64,000 nucleotides of DNA from Candidatus Rikenella faecigallinarum (GTDB lineage Bacteria > Bacteroidota > Bacteroidia > Bacteroidales > Rikenellaceae): positions 1 to 64,000 of the forward strand of contig DXHL01000028.1 of the NCBI GenBank assembly GCA_019113395.1. The letters run 5' to 3'. Under the pieces are notes generated by a model. The model had not been told where the DNA came from, ran no database searches, and saw only the letters and a list, made by a program, of their open reading frames with translations. Position numbers and translations under genes: made by a program. This document shows, one piece after another, positions 26,498 to 35,255 of this stretch (positions within the stretch are counted from its first letter, which is position 1; each line of letters starts with the position of its first letter).

Positions 26498-27377
26498 ATA
26501 TTGTTTTTGTGGCTCTCATAGGACTTCCTTTCCCTTCGTTGGCTGGGTGTTGCGGGCTGCGCGAATCGGCAGAGGATGAAATACAGTCGGGTTCCGCTCA
26601 GCACTCGAGCCGATTCATGTCAGGCCACAAAGCATTCTCAGGTCGAAGCTGGCGGGGAATGCTCCGGAAGGAGCAGGCCTCCGCTGGGGGCGGCTTCGGC
26701 CTGCACGACTGCTTGCGCAGTCGGAATGCAATTCGGCACATGTGTTGATGCTTGTCCGAGAAAATGCGAATGGCTAGCCATTCGTGTCAGGCCGGAGCCA
26801 TGGGGCTGCGGAGGCCTGCGCTATTTCACGCGCCCTCCACTGGCTCCGTCCTGATAACTTTGTAAGATTCGGTTTTGTAAAAACCGCCGACCTGTGCGCC
26901 TAGCGGCTTTGCCGTTCGGGGGATGGGCGCAAGGTCGAGAAAGGCGTAGCCTAATTGTTTGAAGAGCAGCGTGCGACTTCGTCAGAAGTCGTTGCGGTTC
27001 GCAGCCGCGGGGATGCGGAGAACCGCAAGAATGCGCTACCGCACATTGTTTGCATTTCTCCGCCGGCTGCGCCCCGAGGTCGAAAGCATCTGCAGACGGC
27101 ATTGCGTTGGGCCGAAGCCAGTGGGGAGTGGGCGCCGACCGAAAGAGGCGGGAATGATTGTCCGAGTAGCTACGGTTTCAACAGAAACCGTCAGCTCTCA
27201 TCCACCCCCGGGCGGAGGGCTGAAAGAGACCCGCCTCCGGCGTGTTCTTTCCTCCCTTCGCCGGCTGCGGGTATTGCTCGGTACACGAAATGACCTGTAC
27301 TTGAAAGAAGCGACCACACACCCAAAGAGAGCGGGCAGTTAGTATACATGGAGTGAACATAGATTTTGAACAGTGGT
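26498..27377. other. Long non-coding gap rich in hairpins, with a shared structured element
   Basis: 880 bases without a convincing gene; short open frames exist in several frames but have neither ribosome site nor protein-like composition. It holds many short perfect hairpins, for example 26974-26991 (CGACTTC/GAAGTCG) and 27172-27191 (ACGGTTTC/GAAACCGT), and on the minus strand the element 26870-26937 that recurs at 42547-42615. The sequence just before 27378 may hold the promoter of the next gene, but no clean -7 box was seen. Confidence 0.6.
26870..26937 (-). repeat. Structured dispersed repeat, copy 1
   Basis: Read on the minus strand, a long stem pairs CGACCTTGCGCC with GGCGCACAGGTCG (one bulge). 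It encloses a C-rich strand and the small hairpin CGGCAAAGCCG, and is followed by a hairpin CGGTTTT/AAAACCG (26870-26886). Copy 2 is at 42547-42615 with about 80 percent identity and the same folds. Confidence 0.6.
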
Positions 27378-28940
27378 ATGAATCCGATGTTAAAGACAAA
27401 ACGAAAGAGTGGTGTGCGGATGCTTTGTCTGGTGTTGTTGCTGGGCGGAGTCAGTGAGTCGCTGCGGGCTGAGCCCGTCGGCGACTCACTGACGCTGTTT
27501 CAGCGGGAGATGCTCCGGGCATCTCCCGCTGAACAGCGCCCGGCGGCAGGATTCATGAATCCTGCCGCCGAGGCCTTCCGCCAGAGCTTCTCGCTCTCCG
27601 AGTTGGCGGTCGGGTATGCCGACAGCCGACGAGGTGAGGCGGCCCTGGCGCAGGAGGGAACGGGAGCGAACGGGTTTGGTTTCGAGGCTTGTTCGTTTAT
27701 CCGTACCAGTGAGCGGGGACGGGCGTTCGGTACGGCCGGATATACCTATGGGACACGTCGCGATGTGCGGTGGAGCGAAACGTCCGATTTCGCACTGCTC
27801 TATCCGTACGTGACGGCCGATTCGGTCGGGGGAAGTTTGACTGCCGAGTGTTATCGTTTTTCGGGAGGGTATGCTCATACCACTGGGACTTGGACATGGG
27901 GGGCCGTGCTGGACTATCGGGCATTGCTGGAGTATCGTGAGGTGGACCCCAGGCCGCGTAATGTGGTCTCCGATTTGCAGGGCTCTGTGGCCGCAGCACG
28001 GCGGGTGGGGAACGAATATGCGTTGTCACTGGCGGCTCGGGGTAGAAAGTATGGACAGCGGGGGGATGTTGCCTTTTATAATGAGATGTATCAGGCGGCC
28101 ATTTATCACATGACAGGTCTGGGGATGGATTACGTGCGGTTTGCGGGGGTGCAGACGGGGAGTTATTATGCGGGTTGGGGTGCAGGGGGAACTGTGGAGT
28201 TGTTTCCGACCGCGAAGCAGGGTTTTTCGGCTGCCGTGGGGTATGACTACTTCACGTTTCGGAAAGAGATAACCGGACTGAACAACCTCCCGCTGGTGAC
28301 GGTGGCAGACCATGCGGTGCGGGGTGTTGCGGGATACCGGGGGCGTTCGGCGGGATTGGCCTGGGGAGTGACGGCCCGGGGCGAGTTGCGCCGACGGAGC
28401 GGTACGGAACACATTTTTGGCGACCCTGTGGGGAATGTCTATCCCGAGATAACCACGAGCGAAGGGTACGCTTCGCAGGTAGTGGGTGGAACGGTGTCGG
28501 GGGTGGTGGGCAATGTGCCGACGGCCCCGTTGGTCTGGTGGGTCGAGCCCGAATTCTCGTATGTGGATTTTCGGAGCGAGTATGCTTCGGCGGGGCGTCG
28601 GATGGATGTGTTGCGGTGGCAGACGACGGTGCGCGGGGGAGTGATGCGTCGGTGGGAGAGGTGGCTGGTGCGCGCCGAGGCGGGTATTACCTGCTCGGCG
28701 CGTGGGAACGGAAGGCTGGAGTTGCCGGGAGCCGATTTTTCCTCGTCTCGTATCGGTACGCTGGAGGCTAACTACCGTTACCTGACGGATGCCATGACGG
28801 GGGTATGGTTGTCGGCGCGTGTCGAGCGGCGGCTCTCGGGCGAACGTTCCGTATTTGTGCGCGGGGGGTGGGGAGAAGAGTGGTATCGGGCCAGTGGTGC
28901 GGCACCCCGTTGGTCGGCGGCGGTGGGGTTCGCTTTTTAA
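27378..28940 (+). CDS. DUF6850 outer-membrane beta-barrel protein
   Basis: A protein of about 520 residues. The earliest in-frame start is a TTG at 27366; I prefer the ATG at 27378. A signal peptide follows (VRMLCLVLLLGGVSESLRA). The mature protein is a run of amphipathic strands (FGTAGYTYGTRRDVRWSE, GFSAAVGYDYFTFRKEITG, WSAAVGFAF at the C-terminus), as expected for an outer-membrane barrel of the DUF6850 family. It completes the receptor/DUF4876/DUF6850 set, but it is separated from DUF4876 by an 880-base gap and probably has its own promoter. A strong hairpin follows. Confidence 0.78.
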   Translation: MNPMLKTKRKSGVRMLCLVLLLGGVSESLRAEPVGDSLTLFQREMLRASPAEQRPAAGFMNPAAEAFRQSFSLSELAVGYADSRRGEAALAQEGTGANGFGFEACSFIRTSERGRAFGTAGYTYGTRRDVRWSETSDFALLYPYVTADSVGGSLTAECYRFSGGYAHTTGTWTWGAVLDYRALLEYREVDPRPRNVVSDLQGSVAAARRVGNEYALSLAARGRKYGQRGDVAFYNEMYQAAIYHMTGLGMDYVRFAGVQTGSYYAGWGAGGTVELFPTAKQGFSAAVGYDYFTFRKEITGLNNLPLVTVADHAVRGVAGYRGRSAGLAWGVTARGELRRRSGTEHIFGDPVGNVYPEITTSEGYASQVVGGTVSGVVGNVPTAPLVWWVEPEFSYVDFRSEYASAGRRMDVLRWQTTVRGGVMRRWERWLVRAEAGITCSARGNGRLELPGADFSSSRIGTLEANYRYLTDAMTGVWLSARVERRLSGERSVFVRGGWGEEWYRASGAAPRWSAAVGFAF

Positions 28941-28954
28941 TGAAGATGAAAAAG

Positions 28955-28996
28955 GGAGTGCGTTTATCGTTTCTCAACAAACGATAAACGCACTCC
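28955..28996. terminator. Bidirectional hairpin terminator
   Basis: An 18-base-pair perfect stem (28955-28972 with 28979-28996, loop CTCAAC) between the convergent genes ending at 28940 and 29013. Confidence 0.75.
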
Positions 28997-29012
28997 TGTT
29001 GTATGCCGTGCT

Positions 29013-30398
29013 TTACAGCACCTGTCGGGCACACAGCTCGACAGGTGCCGCGAAACGCAGTTCAATCACCCGCACCGGTTCCGAAGGCACCGCTTTCGGC
29101 AACTCAAAACGGGTAGTTTTGTCAGAAACCGTAAAGGATACTTTTCCGCCCGACACCTTGTCCCGTGCCGATACAAGACGTTGCGGAGCCGAGGGCAGTT
29201 CGAGCACCTCTATCGAGGGGTCTGTCACCAGCAGCCATGCCCGTTTGCCGTTGCGGGTGCTGACACCCCCCTCGTAGGGGTAGTACGGTCCGCCTCTCGT
29301 CCCGTAGATGGCCTCTCCGTAGCTTTTCAACCACCCTCCAAGGGTATCCATCAGAGCGATTTGGCCCTCTTCGAAGGTGCCGTCCGGCCGCGGACCCAGG
29401 TTAATCATGTAATTTCCGTTGCTTCCGACGATACTCACCATGTCGCGTACCAGTTCTGTGGCAGTCATCAGTTTGGGTGTTGGATTGTAGGACCATTGCG
29501 ATTTGTCGAGCGTGACCCATGCCTGCCAGGGGTGGTCGCCCCACACTGCCACCTGGTTGCCGCGGTTGGTGAGGCGTTCGCGGTCCTGAAAGTCGCCGGC
29601 ATAGGTGGTGCCGTCCATGTCGATGTGGTTGTCGGCTCCGGCCATCCGCCGACCGATATCGACACGGGAGTTGAGCAGAATGTCCGGTTTGCGGGTGTGG
29701 AAACGACGGTACATCTCCGACCCGACTTCGTGGGTATAGGTGCCGAGCCACTCCCCATCGAACTGAATGAAGGCCACATCGTAGCGGTCAATCAGTTCAT
29801 AAACCTGGGCTGTCATGTAATCGAAATAGCGGGTGGCGTTTGGGCTGTCGGCCTGTTTTGGGATAAGGGTTCCCGGGCCTCCGTATTCGTGTGGGGCGCA
29901 GTCGGGATGGTACCAGTCGAGAATCGAATAGTACGCCCCGAACAGAATGCCGTGTCGGTCGCAGGCGGTTTTCATTTCAGCCAGCAGGTCACGTTTGGCA
30001 GGTGTGGCTTCCATGTCGTAGGGCGACACGTCCGAGAACCAGAGTGCAAAGCCGTCATGATGTTTGGTGGTGGGTGCGAAGTAGCGCATTCCCCAGCGTT
30101 TCATGAGTTGGCACCACTGGTCGGCATCGAACCGTTCGGGGTTGAAGCGCAGGTAGAGGCTGTCGTAGGTGTTTTTGGGTACGGAAGTGCTACGGCTCCA
30201 GCCAATCTCTTTGCCGCTGAGGGATGAGGGGCCCCAGTGGACACACATTCCCACGCGCAGGTCTTGCCACGCTTTGAGTGCCTTGGTTGAGGTGTGCAGG
30301 TCGGGATTCAGGTTTCCGCCGCCGGTGAGGCGGGTTTGTGCCTGTGTCGGCAGCAGCAGCGCCAGGCTGCATAACGACAGGATGATGGGTTTAAACAT
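29013..30398 (-). CDS. Secreted GH29 alpha-L-fucosidase
   Basis: A protein of 461 residues with signal peptide MFKPIILSLCSLALLLPTQA. The GH29 barrel shows LRVGMCVHWGPSSLSGKEI, the substrate-binding FAPTTKHHDGFALW, and the nucleophile segment VAFIQFDGEW (Asp near residue 214). A C-terminal beta-sandwich begins near residue 365. It removes alpha-linked L-fucose from glycans with retention of configuration. It lies 35 bases after the GH2 gene and is surely in the same operon; the pair could trim fucosylated, galactose-type chain ends of host glycans. Confidence 0.93.
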   Translation of the reverse strand: MFKPIILSLCSLALLLPTQAQTRLTGGGNLNPDLHTSTKALKAWQDLRVGMCVHWGPSSLSGKEIGWSRSTSVPKNTYDSLYLRFNPERFDADQWCQLMKRWGMRYFAPTTKHHDGFALWFSDVSPYDMEATPAKRDLLAEMKTACDRHGILFGAYYSILDWYHPDCAPHEYGGPGTLIPKQADSPNATRYFDYMTAQVYELIDRYDVAFIQFDGEWLGTYTHEVGSEMYRRFHTRKPDILLNSRVDIGRRMAGADNHIDMDGTTYAGDFQDRERLTNRGNQVAVWGDHPWQAWVTLDKSQWSYNPTPKLMTATELVRDMVSIVGSNGNYMINLGPRPDGTFEEGQIALMDTLGGWLKSYGEAIYGTRGGPYYPYEGGVSTRNGKRAWLLVTDPSIEVLELPSAPQRLVSARDKVSGGKVSFTVSDKTTRFELPKAVPSEPVRVIELRFAAPVELCARQVL

Positions 30399-30433
30399 GA
30401 GTTTGGTTAGTAGGATAGGGTTAGTGGTTAGGT

Positions 30434-33400
30434 TTATTGTCTGGGTATGAGTTCACAGCGGGTAAGGGTCAGGCGGGTGCCGGGTTTTGCCGTAGCACGG
30501 AAGGTGACCGAGCCGTCGTTGGTATCTTCGCGCATCACGAAGAGGGTGTTATTTCCCGCTTGGATGGGGTAGGTGCGGCCTTCGACGGCCATTTCGCCTT
30601 GTGTATCGTCGGAAAAAGTGACTTGCAAGTCGCCGAGGATACCGTTCGGGGTGGTTATTTTTACCTCGATGCGTTCACCGCTGCAGGGAGTGGTTTCCGT
30701 CTCTGTGCCGTCACAGAGGAGGGTGTATGTGCAGATTGGGACGTTTTCGGTGGAGGGTTGGGCGGCGAGCAGCGCCAGCAGCTGGTCGGGTGTGAGGGTG
30801 TCGGTGGGGGCGAAGTCCGGGCCGGACATGTATCTCAGGAGACTGTACAGGAGTTGCTTGGCCGATGGTGAGGGATTGTTCCCGATGTCGTGTCCGCATA
30901 CCATCACTTTGCCTTGGCCCACGCGGCACTCGAAGAGAGAGGCCAGCCGGTCGTTGATGTGAAAATCCGAGATGGGCCCCACGATGGGGCGGAGTGTCGG
31001 AAAACGGTTGAGGTTGAAGGCGCTGCCGTGGCACAGCGGCTCCCACTGCCAGTCGCTGTGCGAGGCTGTCGGGAAGGCCTGCAGGGCGGGATGCGTGGGG
31101 TCGATAAGCAGCCCCAGGGTTTTGGTGCTTTGTCCCGGGAAGAAGGAGTTGGACCAGAACAGCGGCGTGAAGGCCAGCGGTGTGGTGGTTTCGTGACTGC
31201 CCGCGCGGTGTGCCAGCAGCAGGACGCTGGCTCCGTTACGCAGCGTGTCGAGGGTCTGCGCGTCGAGCGTGTCGGTGATAAGGATGGAGTGGCGAAGCGG
31301 TTGGAGAGGCGGATATATCCAGAGGTTCCATTGGTTGCGGTAGGGGGTGCCGGGCAGTTCGAGGGTGAGGGTATATTGTGCGGCCCGCGTGACGGTGTGC
31401 AGCGGCAGGGTGAGGGTTCCGCAGCGGGTGAGGTCGCCCTGCGGGAGGGTCATTGGGGCGAGTGTTCCCTTGCCGAGGGTGTCGCCGGGTGCGGCCAGCG
31501 TCCAGCGAATCGGAGAGTGAAGCGTGGAGGAGCCGTAGTTGGCCACTTCGACCTTCAGGGTGAGCGTGTCGGTCGATTCCCACACGTATCGGTCGAAACG
31601 GGCCAGGGGCACCACTGCTCCGCCGTATTGGCGGAAGGTATCGGCTTCGACGATACCTTTGGAGTCCCAGAACGAGTCGAGCCAGCCGACGAGTGCTTCG
31701 CCCTGTCCCGAGTAGTCGGTCATGCTGAGCAGTTGGTATCCGGCGCAGGAGGGGGTGCGCAGCAGGGCCTCGATGTTGGCCTTGTAGAGGAGGGTTTGCA
31801 TGGCTCCGCTGGCCTGGTGGAAGGCGGTGTCGAGAGCCGTCAGCCCGTTTTGGCGGGCGAGTTCCCGGAGTTCGGTCAGGTTGCGCGCTTCGAGCACTCC
31901 GGTATATTTGTCGATTTCGCTCCAGAGGGGATAGACCGGATATTGTCCAAGCTCGTGGGCGAGGGTCGGGACAGCCGTTTTGGCGTATGTGCTTTCCCAG
32001 TCGAAATCGGTTCCTGCCGTGCGCAGTCCGTAGGTGTTCCCGGCACCGGGGTAGTGGTGTGTGACCATGTATTGGTCGGTGGGGGTGACGGTGCGGGCGG
32101 TGGAGACGGCGTAGAGCCGTTCGGGGTAGAGTGCTCTCAGAGAATCCGTCCAGCGTTGCATCAGACCGAAATCGGAGTTTCCGAGTTCATTGCCGATACA
32201 TATCATCAGGAACGAGGGGTGGTTGCCGTAGCTTTGGGTCATGCGCAGCAATTCGGCGGGAACGTAGGCTTCGGCCGAGGGGTTCTCGCCGAGTCCCCTG
32301 GGCAGGCCGAGGGTGGTCATTTCGGGGCGTTCGGGATTGACTACCGACATCCACCAGTCAATCCACAGGACTTCGGCCTGGATGTATATGCCGAGTTTGT
32401 CGGCCGCGGAGAAGGCCGCTTCGGGCGGGCACCAGGAGTGGAAGCGGACGTGGTTCAGGCCGTGTTGTTTGTAGATGGAGAAGATGCGCTCCCACTCCTG
32501 CTGCGAGCAGGAGGGGTATCCGCTCAGCGGGAAATGGACGCAGTCCAGATTCCCGCGCAGCAGGGTCGGACGGTCGTTGATAAGGATTTTGGAACCGATG
32601 GAACGTACCGTTCGGAATCCGAAAGTGACCTCTTCCCGCAACTGTTTTTTTCCGTGTCCCGAGGTGATTTCAAGGGTGTAGAGCGACGGGGAGAACTCAT
32701 CCCAATGGAGAATGGAATCTTTCATCCGCAGGGTGGTGCGGTCGGCGGTCTGTTGCTCAATGCGAAAGGCCACGGCGCCTCCCCGAGGGTCGGTGATGCG
32801 GTAGGAGAGCCGTTGGTGCGGGGCGATGGAGTCGTGTCGGATGGTCAGTGTACGGTTCTCCGCATCGGGGGTCAGGTGCAGCACGCCCCACGGTTTGACG
32901 GGGCGCAGTTCGAGGCGTCCGACCACGCCGTTCCAGATGATTTGGGTGTACTCTCCGTAGCAGTGCCCCTTGTCTCCGATGTTGTACTGCATGCGGTTGT
33001 CTATCCGAATGGCGAGGAGGTGTTTGCCGGGGGTGAGTCTCCCGAGCGGGTGGATATGGGGTGTGCCGAGTCCGTCCTGTCGTCCTTTCCGCACGCCGTC
33101 TACCCACACCTCCGAGGCCCACATGACCCGTTCCAGATAAAGCTCGACGGGCTGTTCCGCCCACGCCTTCGGTACCTCGATGGTGCGGCAGTACCAGGCG
33201 GGACCGATGTATTCGTGTCGGCGTGAGAGGATGCCGTAGCGGCTTCCGACAGTGGGCGTTCCGATACCGGCTTCGTCAAGGGTACCGGGCAGGGTGACGG
33301 GTGTACCTTGGAGGGTGTTAAAGGAGTGCTGTTCGATGCCCCGGTCATTAGGGTCGAGCTGCACACGCCACGTTCCCGACAGCGAGAGAGACTGCCCTGC

Positions 33401-33451
33401 TGCGGCCGAAAAACCGAGGACTAAAAGTACGATAATCCATGCTTTTCTCAC
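30434..33451 (-). CDS. Secreted GH2 family glycosidase (beta-galactosidase-like)
   Basis: A protein of 1005 residues with signal peptide MRKAWIIVLLVLGFSAAAG. GH2 layout: a sugar-binding jelly roll (about 25-185, SLSGTWRVQLD, WASEVWVDGVRKG), an Ig-like domain (about 190-285), and the catalytic barrel (about 290-600) with the acid/base Asn-Glu in MICIGNELGNS (near 421-422) and a likely nucleophile Glu in TLAHELGQYPVYP (near 500). About 400 C-terminal residues form further beta domains. The sugar specificity (beta-galactose, glucuronate or mannose) cannot be settled by eye. It is the first gene of the GH2-GH29 operon, divergent from an AraC-type regulator 175 bases away. Confidence 0.88.
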   Translation of the reverse strand: MRKAWIIVLLVLGFSAAAGQSLSLSGTWRVQLDPNDRGIEQHSFNTLQGTPVTLPGTLDEAGIGTPTVGSRYGILSRRHEYIGPAWYCRTIEVPKAWAEQPVELYLERVMWASEVWVDGVRKGRQDGLGTPHIHPLGRLTPGKHLLAIRIDNRMQYNIGDKGHCYGEYTQIIWNGVVGRLELRPVKPWGVLHLTPDAENRTLTIRHDSIAPHQRLSYRITDPRGGAVAFRIEQQTADRTTLRMKDSILHWDEFSPSLYTLEITSGHGKKQLREEVTFGFRTVRSIGSKILINDRPTLLRGNLDCVHFPLSGYPSCSQQEWERIFSIYKQHGLNHVRFHSWCPPEAAFSAADKLGIYIQAEVLWIDWWMSVVNPERPEMTTLGLPRGLGENPSAEAYVPAELLRMTQSYGNHPSFLMICIGNELGNSDFGLMQRWTDSLRALYPERLYAVSTARTVTPTDQYMVTHHYPGAGNTYGLRTAGTDFDWESTYAKTAVPTLAHELGQYPVYPLWSEIDKYTGVLEARNLTELRELARQNGLTALDTAFHQASGAMQTLLYKANIEALLRTPSCAGYQLLSMTDYSGQGEALVGWLDSFWDSKGIVEADTFRQYGGAVVPLARFDRYVWESTDTLTLKVEVANYGSSTLHSPIRWTLAAPGDTLGKGTLAPMTLPQGDLTRCGTLTLPLHTVTRAAQYTLTLELPGTPYRNQWNLWIYPPLQPLRHSILITDTLDAQTLDTLRNGASVLLLAHRAGSHETTTPLAFTPLFWSNSFFPGQSTKTLGLLIDPTHPALQAFPTASHSDWQWEPLCHGSAFNLNRFPTLRPIVGPISDFHINDRLASLFECRVGQGKVMVCGHDIGNNPSPSAKQLLYSLLRYMSGPDFAPTDTLTPDQLLALLAAQPSTENVPICTYTLLCDGTETETTPCSGERIEVKITTPNGILGDLQVTFSDDTQGEMAVEGRTYPIQAGNNTLFVMREDTNDGSVTFRATAKPGTRLTLTRCELIPRQ

Positions 33452-33626
33452 GACAGTATCGGATGAGGAGGTTTTGCGAGTGCAAGTTACGCGGAGGCAG
33501 GGGTAGGAAAAAATAGAACAACAGACTTTTTATATGGACTATTTTACGATTTTTGCAGAAGGAGGAGATTTTTCGTTGCAACCCGTCAGGGACAGCACAG
33601 AAATACGGTATAAATAGATATGAACC

Positions 33627-34514
33627 ATGTGGAAACAGAGAGACGGTTTTGCGGGCGAGCAGTCCCAGGTGCTTCCCCGTGCGCGTATTGAGGCCCTGCG
33701 CCGTTCGCCCCTTACGTCGGCCTTGTATTTGGCCGCCATCGGCTACTATCCCCGTGCAACATGGCACTATTGCGAGCGTTCAGAACCCATCGACGAGTAT
33801 ATCCTGATATACTGCATGGAGGGGAGCGGTTATTTTACCCTTTCGGGGGGTGGACGGTGTCCCGTGGGGCGGAACCAGTATTTCGTGGTGCCTCCCGGGG
33901 TGACGCACTCCTACGGAGCAGACGAACACAACCCCTGGACCATTTATTGGGTGCATTACGGGGGTACGCTGGCCGATACCTACGCCCCGACAATCGGCGT
34001 GGCGCATGATATTGTGGCGGTGGCGGGTTCGGGCATTGCAGAGCGTCTGCGTCTGTTCGAGACGATGTACCGTGCCTTGGAGTGGGGCTATACACCCGAA
34101 AACATGATGTACGCCGGGGCGGTCCTGCACCATTTCCTGGCGTCGTTCCGTTTTCTGCAGCAGTTTACGGGACGTTGGTCGGATACGGTACGGTCGGATT
34201 CGATGGACACGGCTATCCGATATATGCGTGAAAATCTCGACAAACATTTGTCGGTGTCGGAACTGGCTGCTTATGTAGGGTATTCGGTTTCTCACTTTGT
34301 TACGCTGTTCCATGAGCGCACGGGGATGTCTCCGATAGCTTTTTTCAACCGTCTCAAGGTTCGGCATGCCTGTTACCTGCTGGATACGACGCAACTGAAA
34401 ATCAACCAAATTTGCCACAAGGTGGGGATGGACGACTGTTTCTATTTTTCGCGTGTTTTTCGTCGTGAGATGGGGATGTCGCCGTCGGTGTACCGTCGGA
34501 TGAAACAGGGTTAG
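33627..34514 (+). CDS. AraC family transcription regulator with cupin-type sensor
   Basis: A protein of 295 residues. The N-terminal half is an AraC_binding cupin (about 30-150: EYILIYCMEGSGYFTLSGG, FVVPPGVTHSYGADEH, WTIYWVHYGG). The C-terminal 100 residues hold two helix-turn-helix units (LSVSELAAYVGYSVSHFVTLFH; INQICHKVGMDDCFYFSRVF) and the family ending GMSPSVYRRMKQG. It is divergent from the GH2-GH29 operon and is the obvious candidate for a sugar-responsive activator of it. Confidence 0.88.
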   Translation: MWKQRDGFAGEQSQVLPRARIEALRRSPLTSALYLAAIGYYPRATWHYCERSEPIDEYILIYCMEGSGYFTLSGGGRCPVGRNQYFVVPPGVTHSYGADEHNPWTIYWVHYGGTLADTYAPTIGVAHDIVAVAGSGIAERLRLFETMYRALEWGYTPENMMYAGAVLHHFLASFRFLQQFTGRWSDTVRSDSMDTAIRYMRENLDKHLSVSELAAYVGYSVSHFVTLFHERTGMSPIAFFNRLKVRHACYLLDTTQLKINQICHKVGMDDCFYFSRVFRREMGMSPSVYRRMKQG

Positions 34515-34531
34515 GGGGACTCAAAAAAGCA

Positions 34532-34598
34532 GGGCCGCGGATGGATTCCGTGAGGAATCTCTCCGCGGCCCGGGATGCTCCCTCGGTTGGCCGACCGA
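34532..34598. terminator. Two adjacent hairpins between convergent genes
   Basis: A 10-base-pair outer stem (34532-34541 with 34562-34571) has a 6-base-pair inner stem (34544-34549 with 34554-34559). It is followed by an imperfect 8-base-pair stem (34583-34590 with 34591-34598, almost no loop). Confidence 0.65.
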
Positions 34599-34622
34599 AG
34601 AAACGCAAAGGGGGTCGGACGA

Positions 34623-35060
34623 TTAGTCGTCGATGTCAATCAGTTGGAACTGCTTGTTGAAGGTGAGTTCAAGCCGATTGTTGAGTTTGACTTCGTAGGT
34701 GGAGTAATCGCGTTCCATCTTCAGGACGCTGGTCCCCGGGTAGTACATTTTGATGTATTCAGTGATTTGTGCGGGAATCAGTTCGGCGGGAACGGCCGTG
34801 TATTTGCAGTCGAGGTCTGCCCATTCACCCGAGCCGTTGAATTCGAGTTTGTTGCCGTTTGCAAAGAGGACTTCGTAGGAGGTTTGGAAGAAGTCTTTTT
34901 CCATTTTTGCGAAGGCCACATTCACATTGGGGAAGTATTTTTTGATAAACTGTTGCGCTGTGGCGGGCAGCTGATTGACGGTGATGGGTCGGTCGTTGTC
35001 AGCGCGAACGACGGTTTGCAGTGCGAAGAGGCAAACGAGCAGTACAAAAATCTTTTTCAT
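34623..35060 (-). CDS. Secreted PepSY-like protein
   Basis: A protein of 145 residues starting at MKKIFVLLVCLFALQTVVRA (signal peptide); the longer frame to 35243 runs through a terminator hairpin and is rejected. Two repeats are visible, each opening with P-x-x-x-x-x-x-I-x-K-Y-F/Y-P (LPATAQQFIKKYFPNVNVAFA; IPAQITEYIKMYYPGTSVLKME) and each followed by strands of the form YEVLFANGNKLEF and YEVKLNNRLELTF. This is the pattern of Bacteroidetes PepSY-like (BLIP-like fold) periplasmic proteins. No enzyme activity is expected; the role is unknown. Confidence 0.82.
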   Translation of the reverse strand: MKKIFVLLVCLFALQTVVRADNDRPITVNQLPATAQQFIKKYFPNVNVAFAKMEKDFFQTSYEVLFANGNKLEFNGSGEWADLDCKYTAVPAELIPAQITEYIKMYYPGTSVLKMERDYSTYEVKLNNRLELTFNKQFQLIDIDD

Positions 35061-35144
35061 GGCAGTATGTTTTTTAGGTTTGACAATCGAATCTGAGTGA
35101 AGAACTACGATGCAAAATTGATACCTGATTCTGAAAGGAAAATG

Positions 35145-35180
35145 AAAAAAGCGGCATTTTCTCAAAAATGCCGCTTTTTT
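35145..35180. terminator. Hairpin terminator with A/T tails
   Basis: A 16-base-pair stem (35145-35160 with 35165-35180) whose ends are A6 and T6 runs, so it works on either strand. It follows the broken paralogue unit ending at 35256 on the minus strand. Confidence 0.85.
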
Positions 35181-35255
35181 GTGCGCAATAGCTGAAATTG
35201 GAAGTTGATTGAAGCCAGTATTGAGATAATATCGGTATATCACCTTGCAGTTGCC

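Noticed and set aside
26509..27342. Small open frames in the 880-base gap
   Set aside because: They lie across hairpins in several frames, have no ribosome site, and show no protein-like composition.
30890..33226. 778-residue plus-strand open frame
   Set aside because: It is antisense to the GH2 gene.
35061..35243. Longer N-terminus for the PepSY-like protein
   Set aside because: The extension passes through a terminator hairpin and precedes a clean signal peptide.
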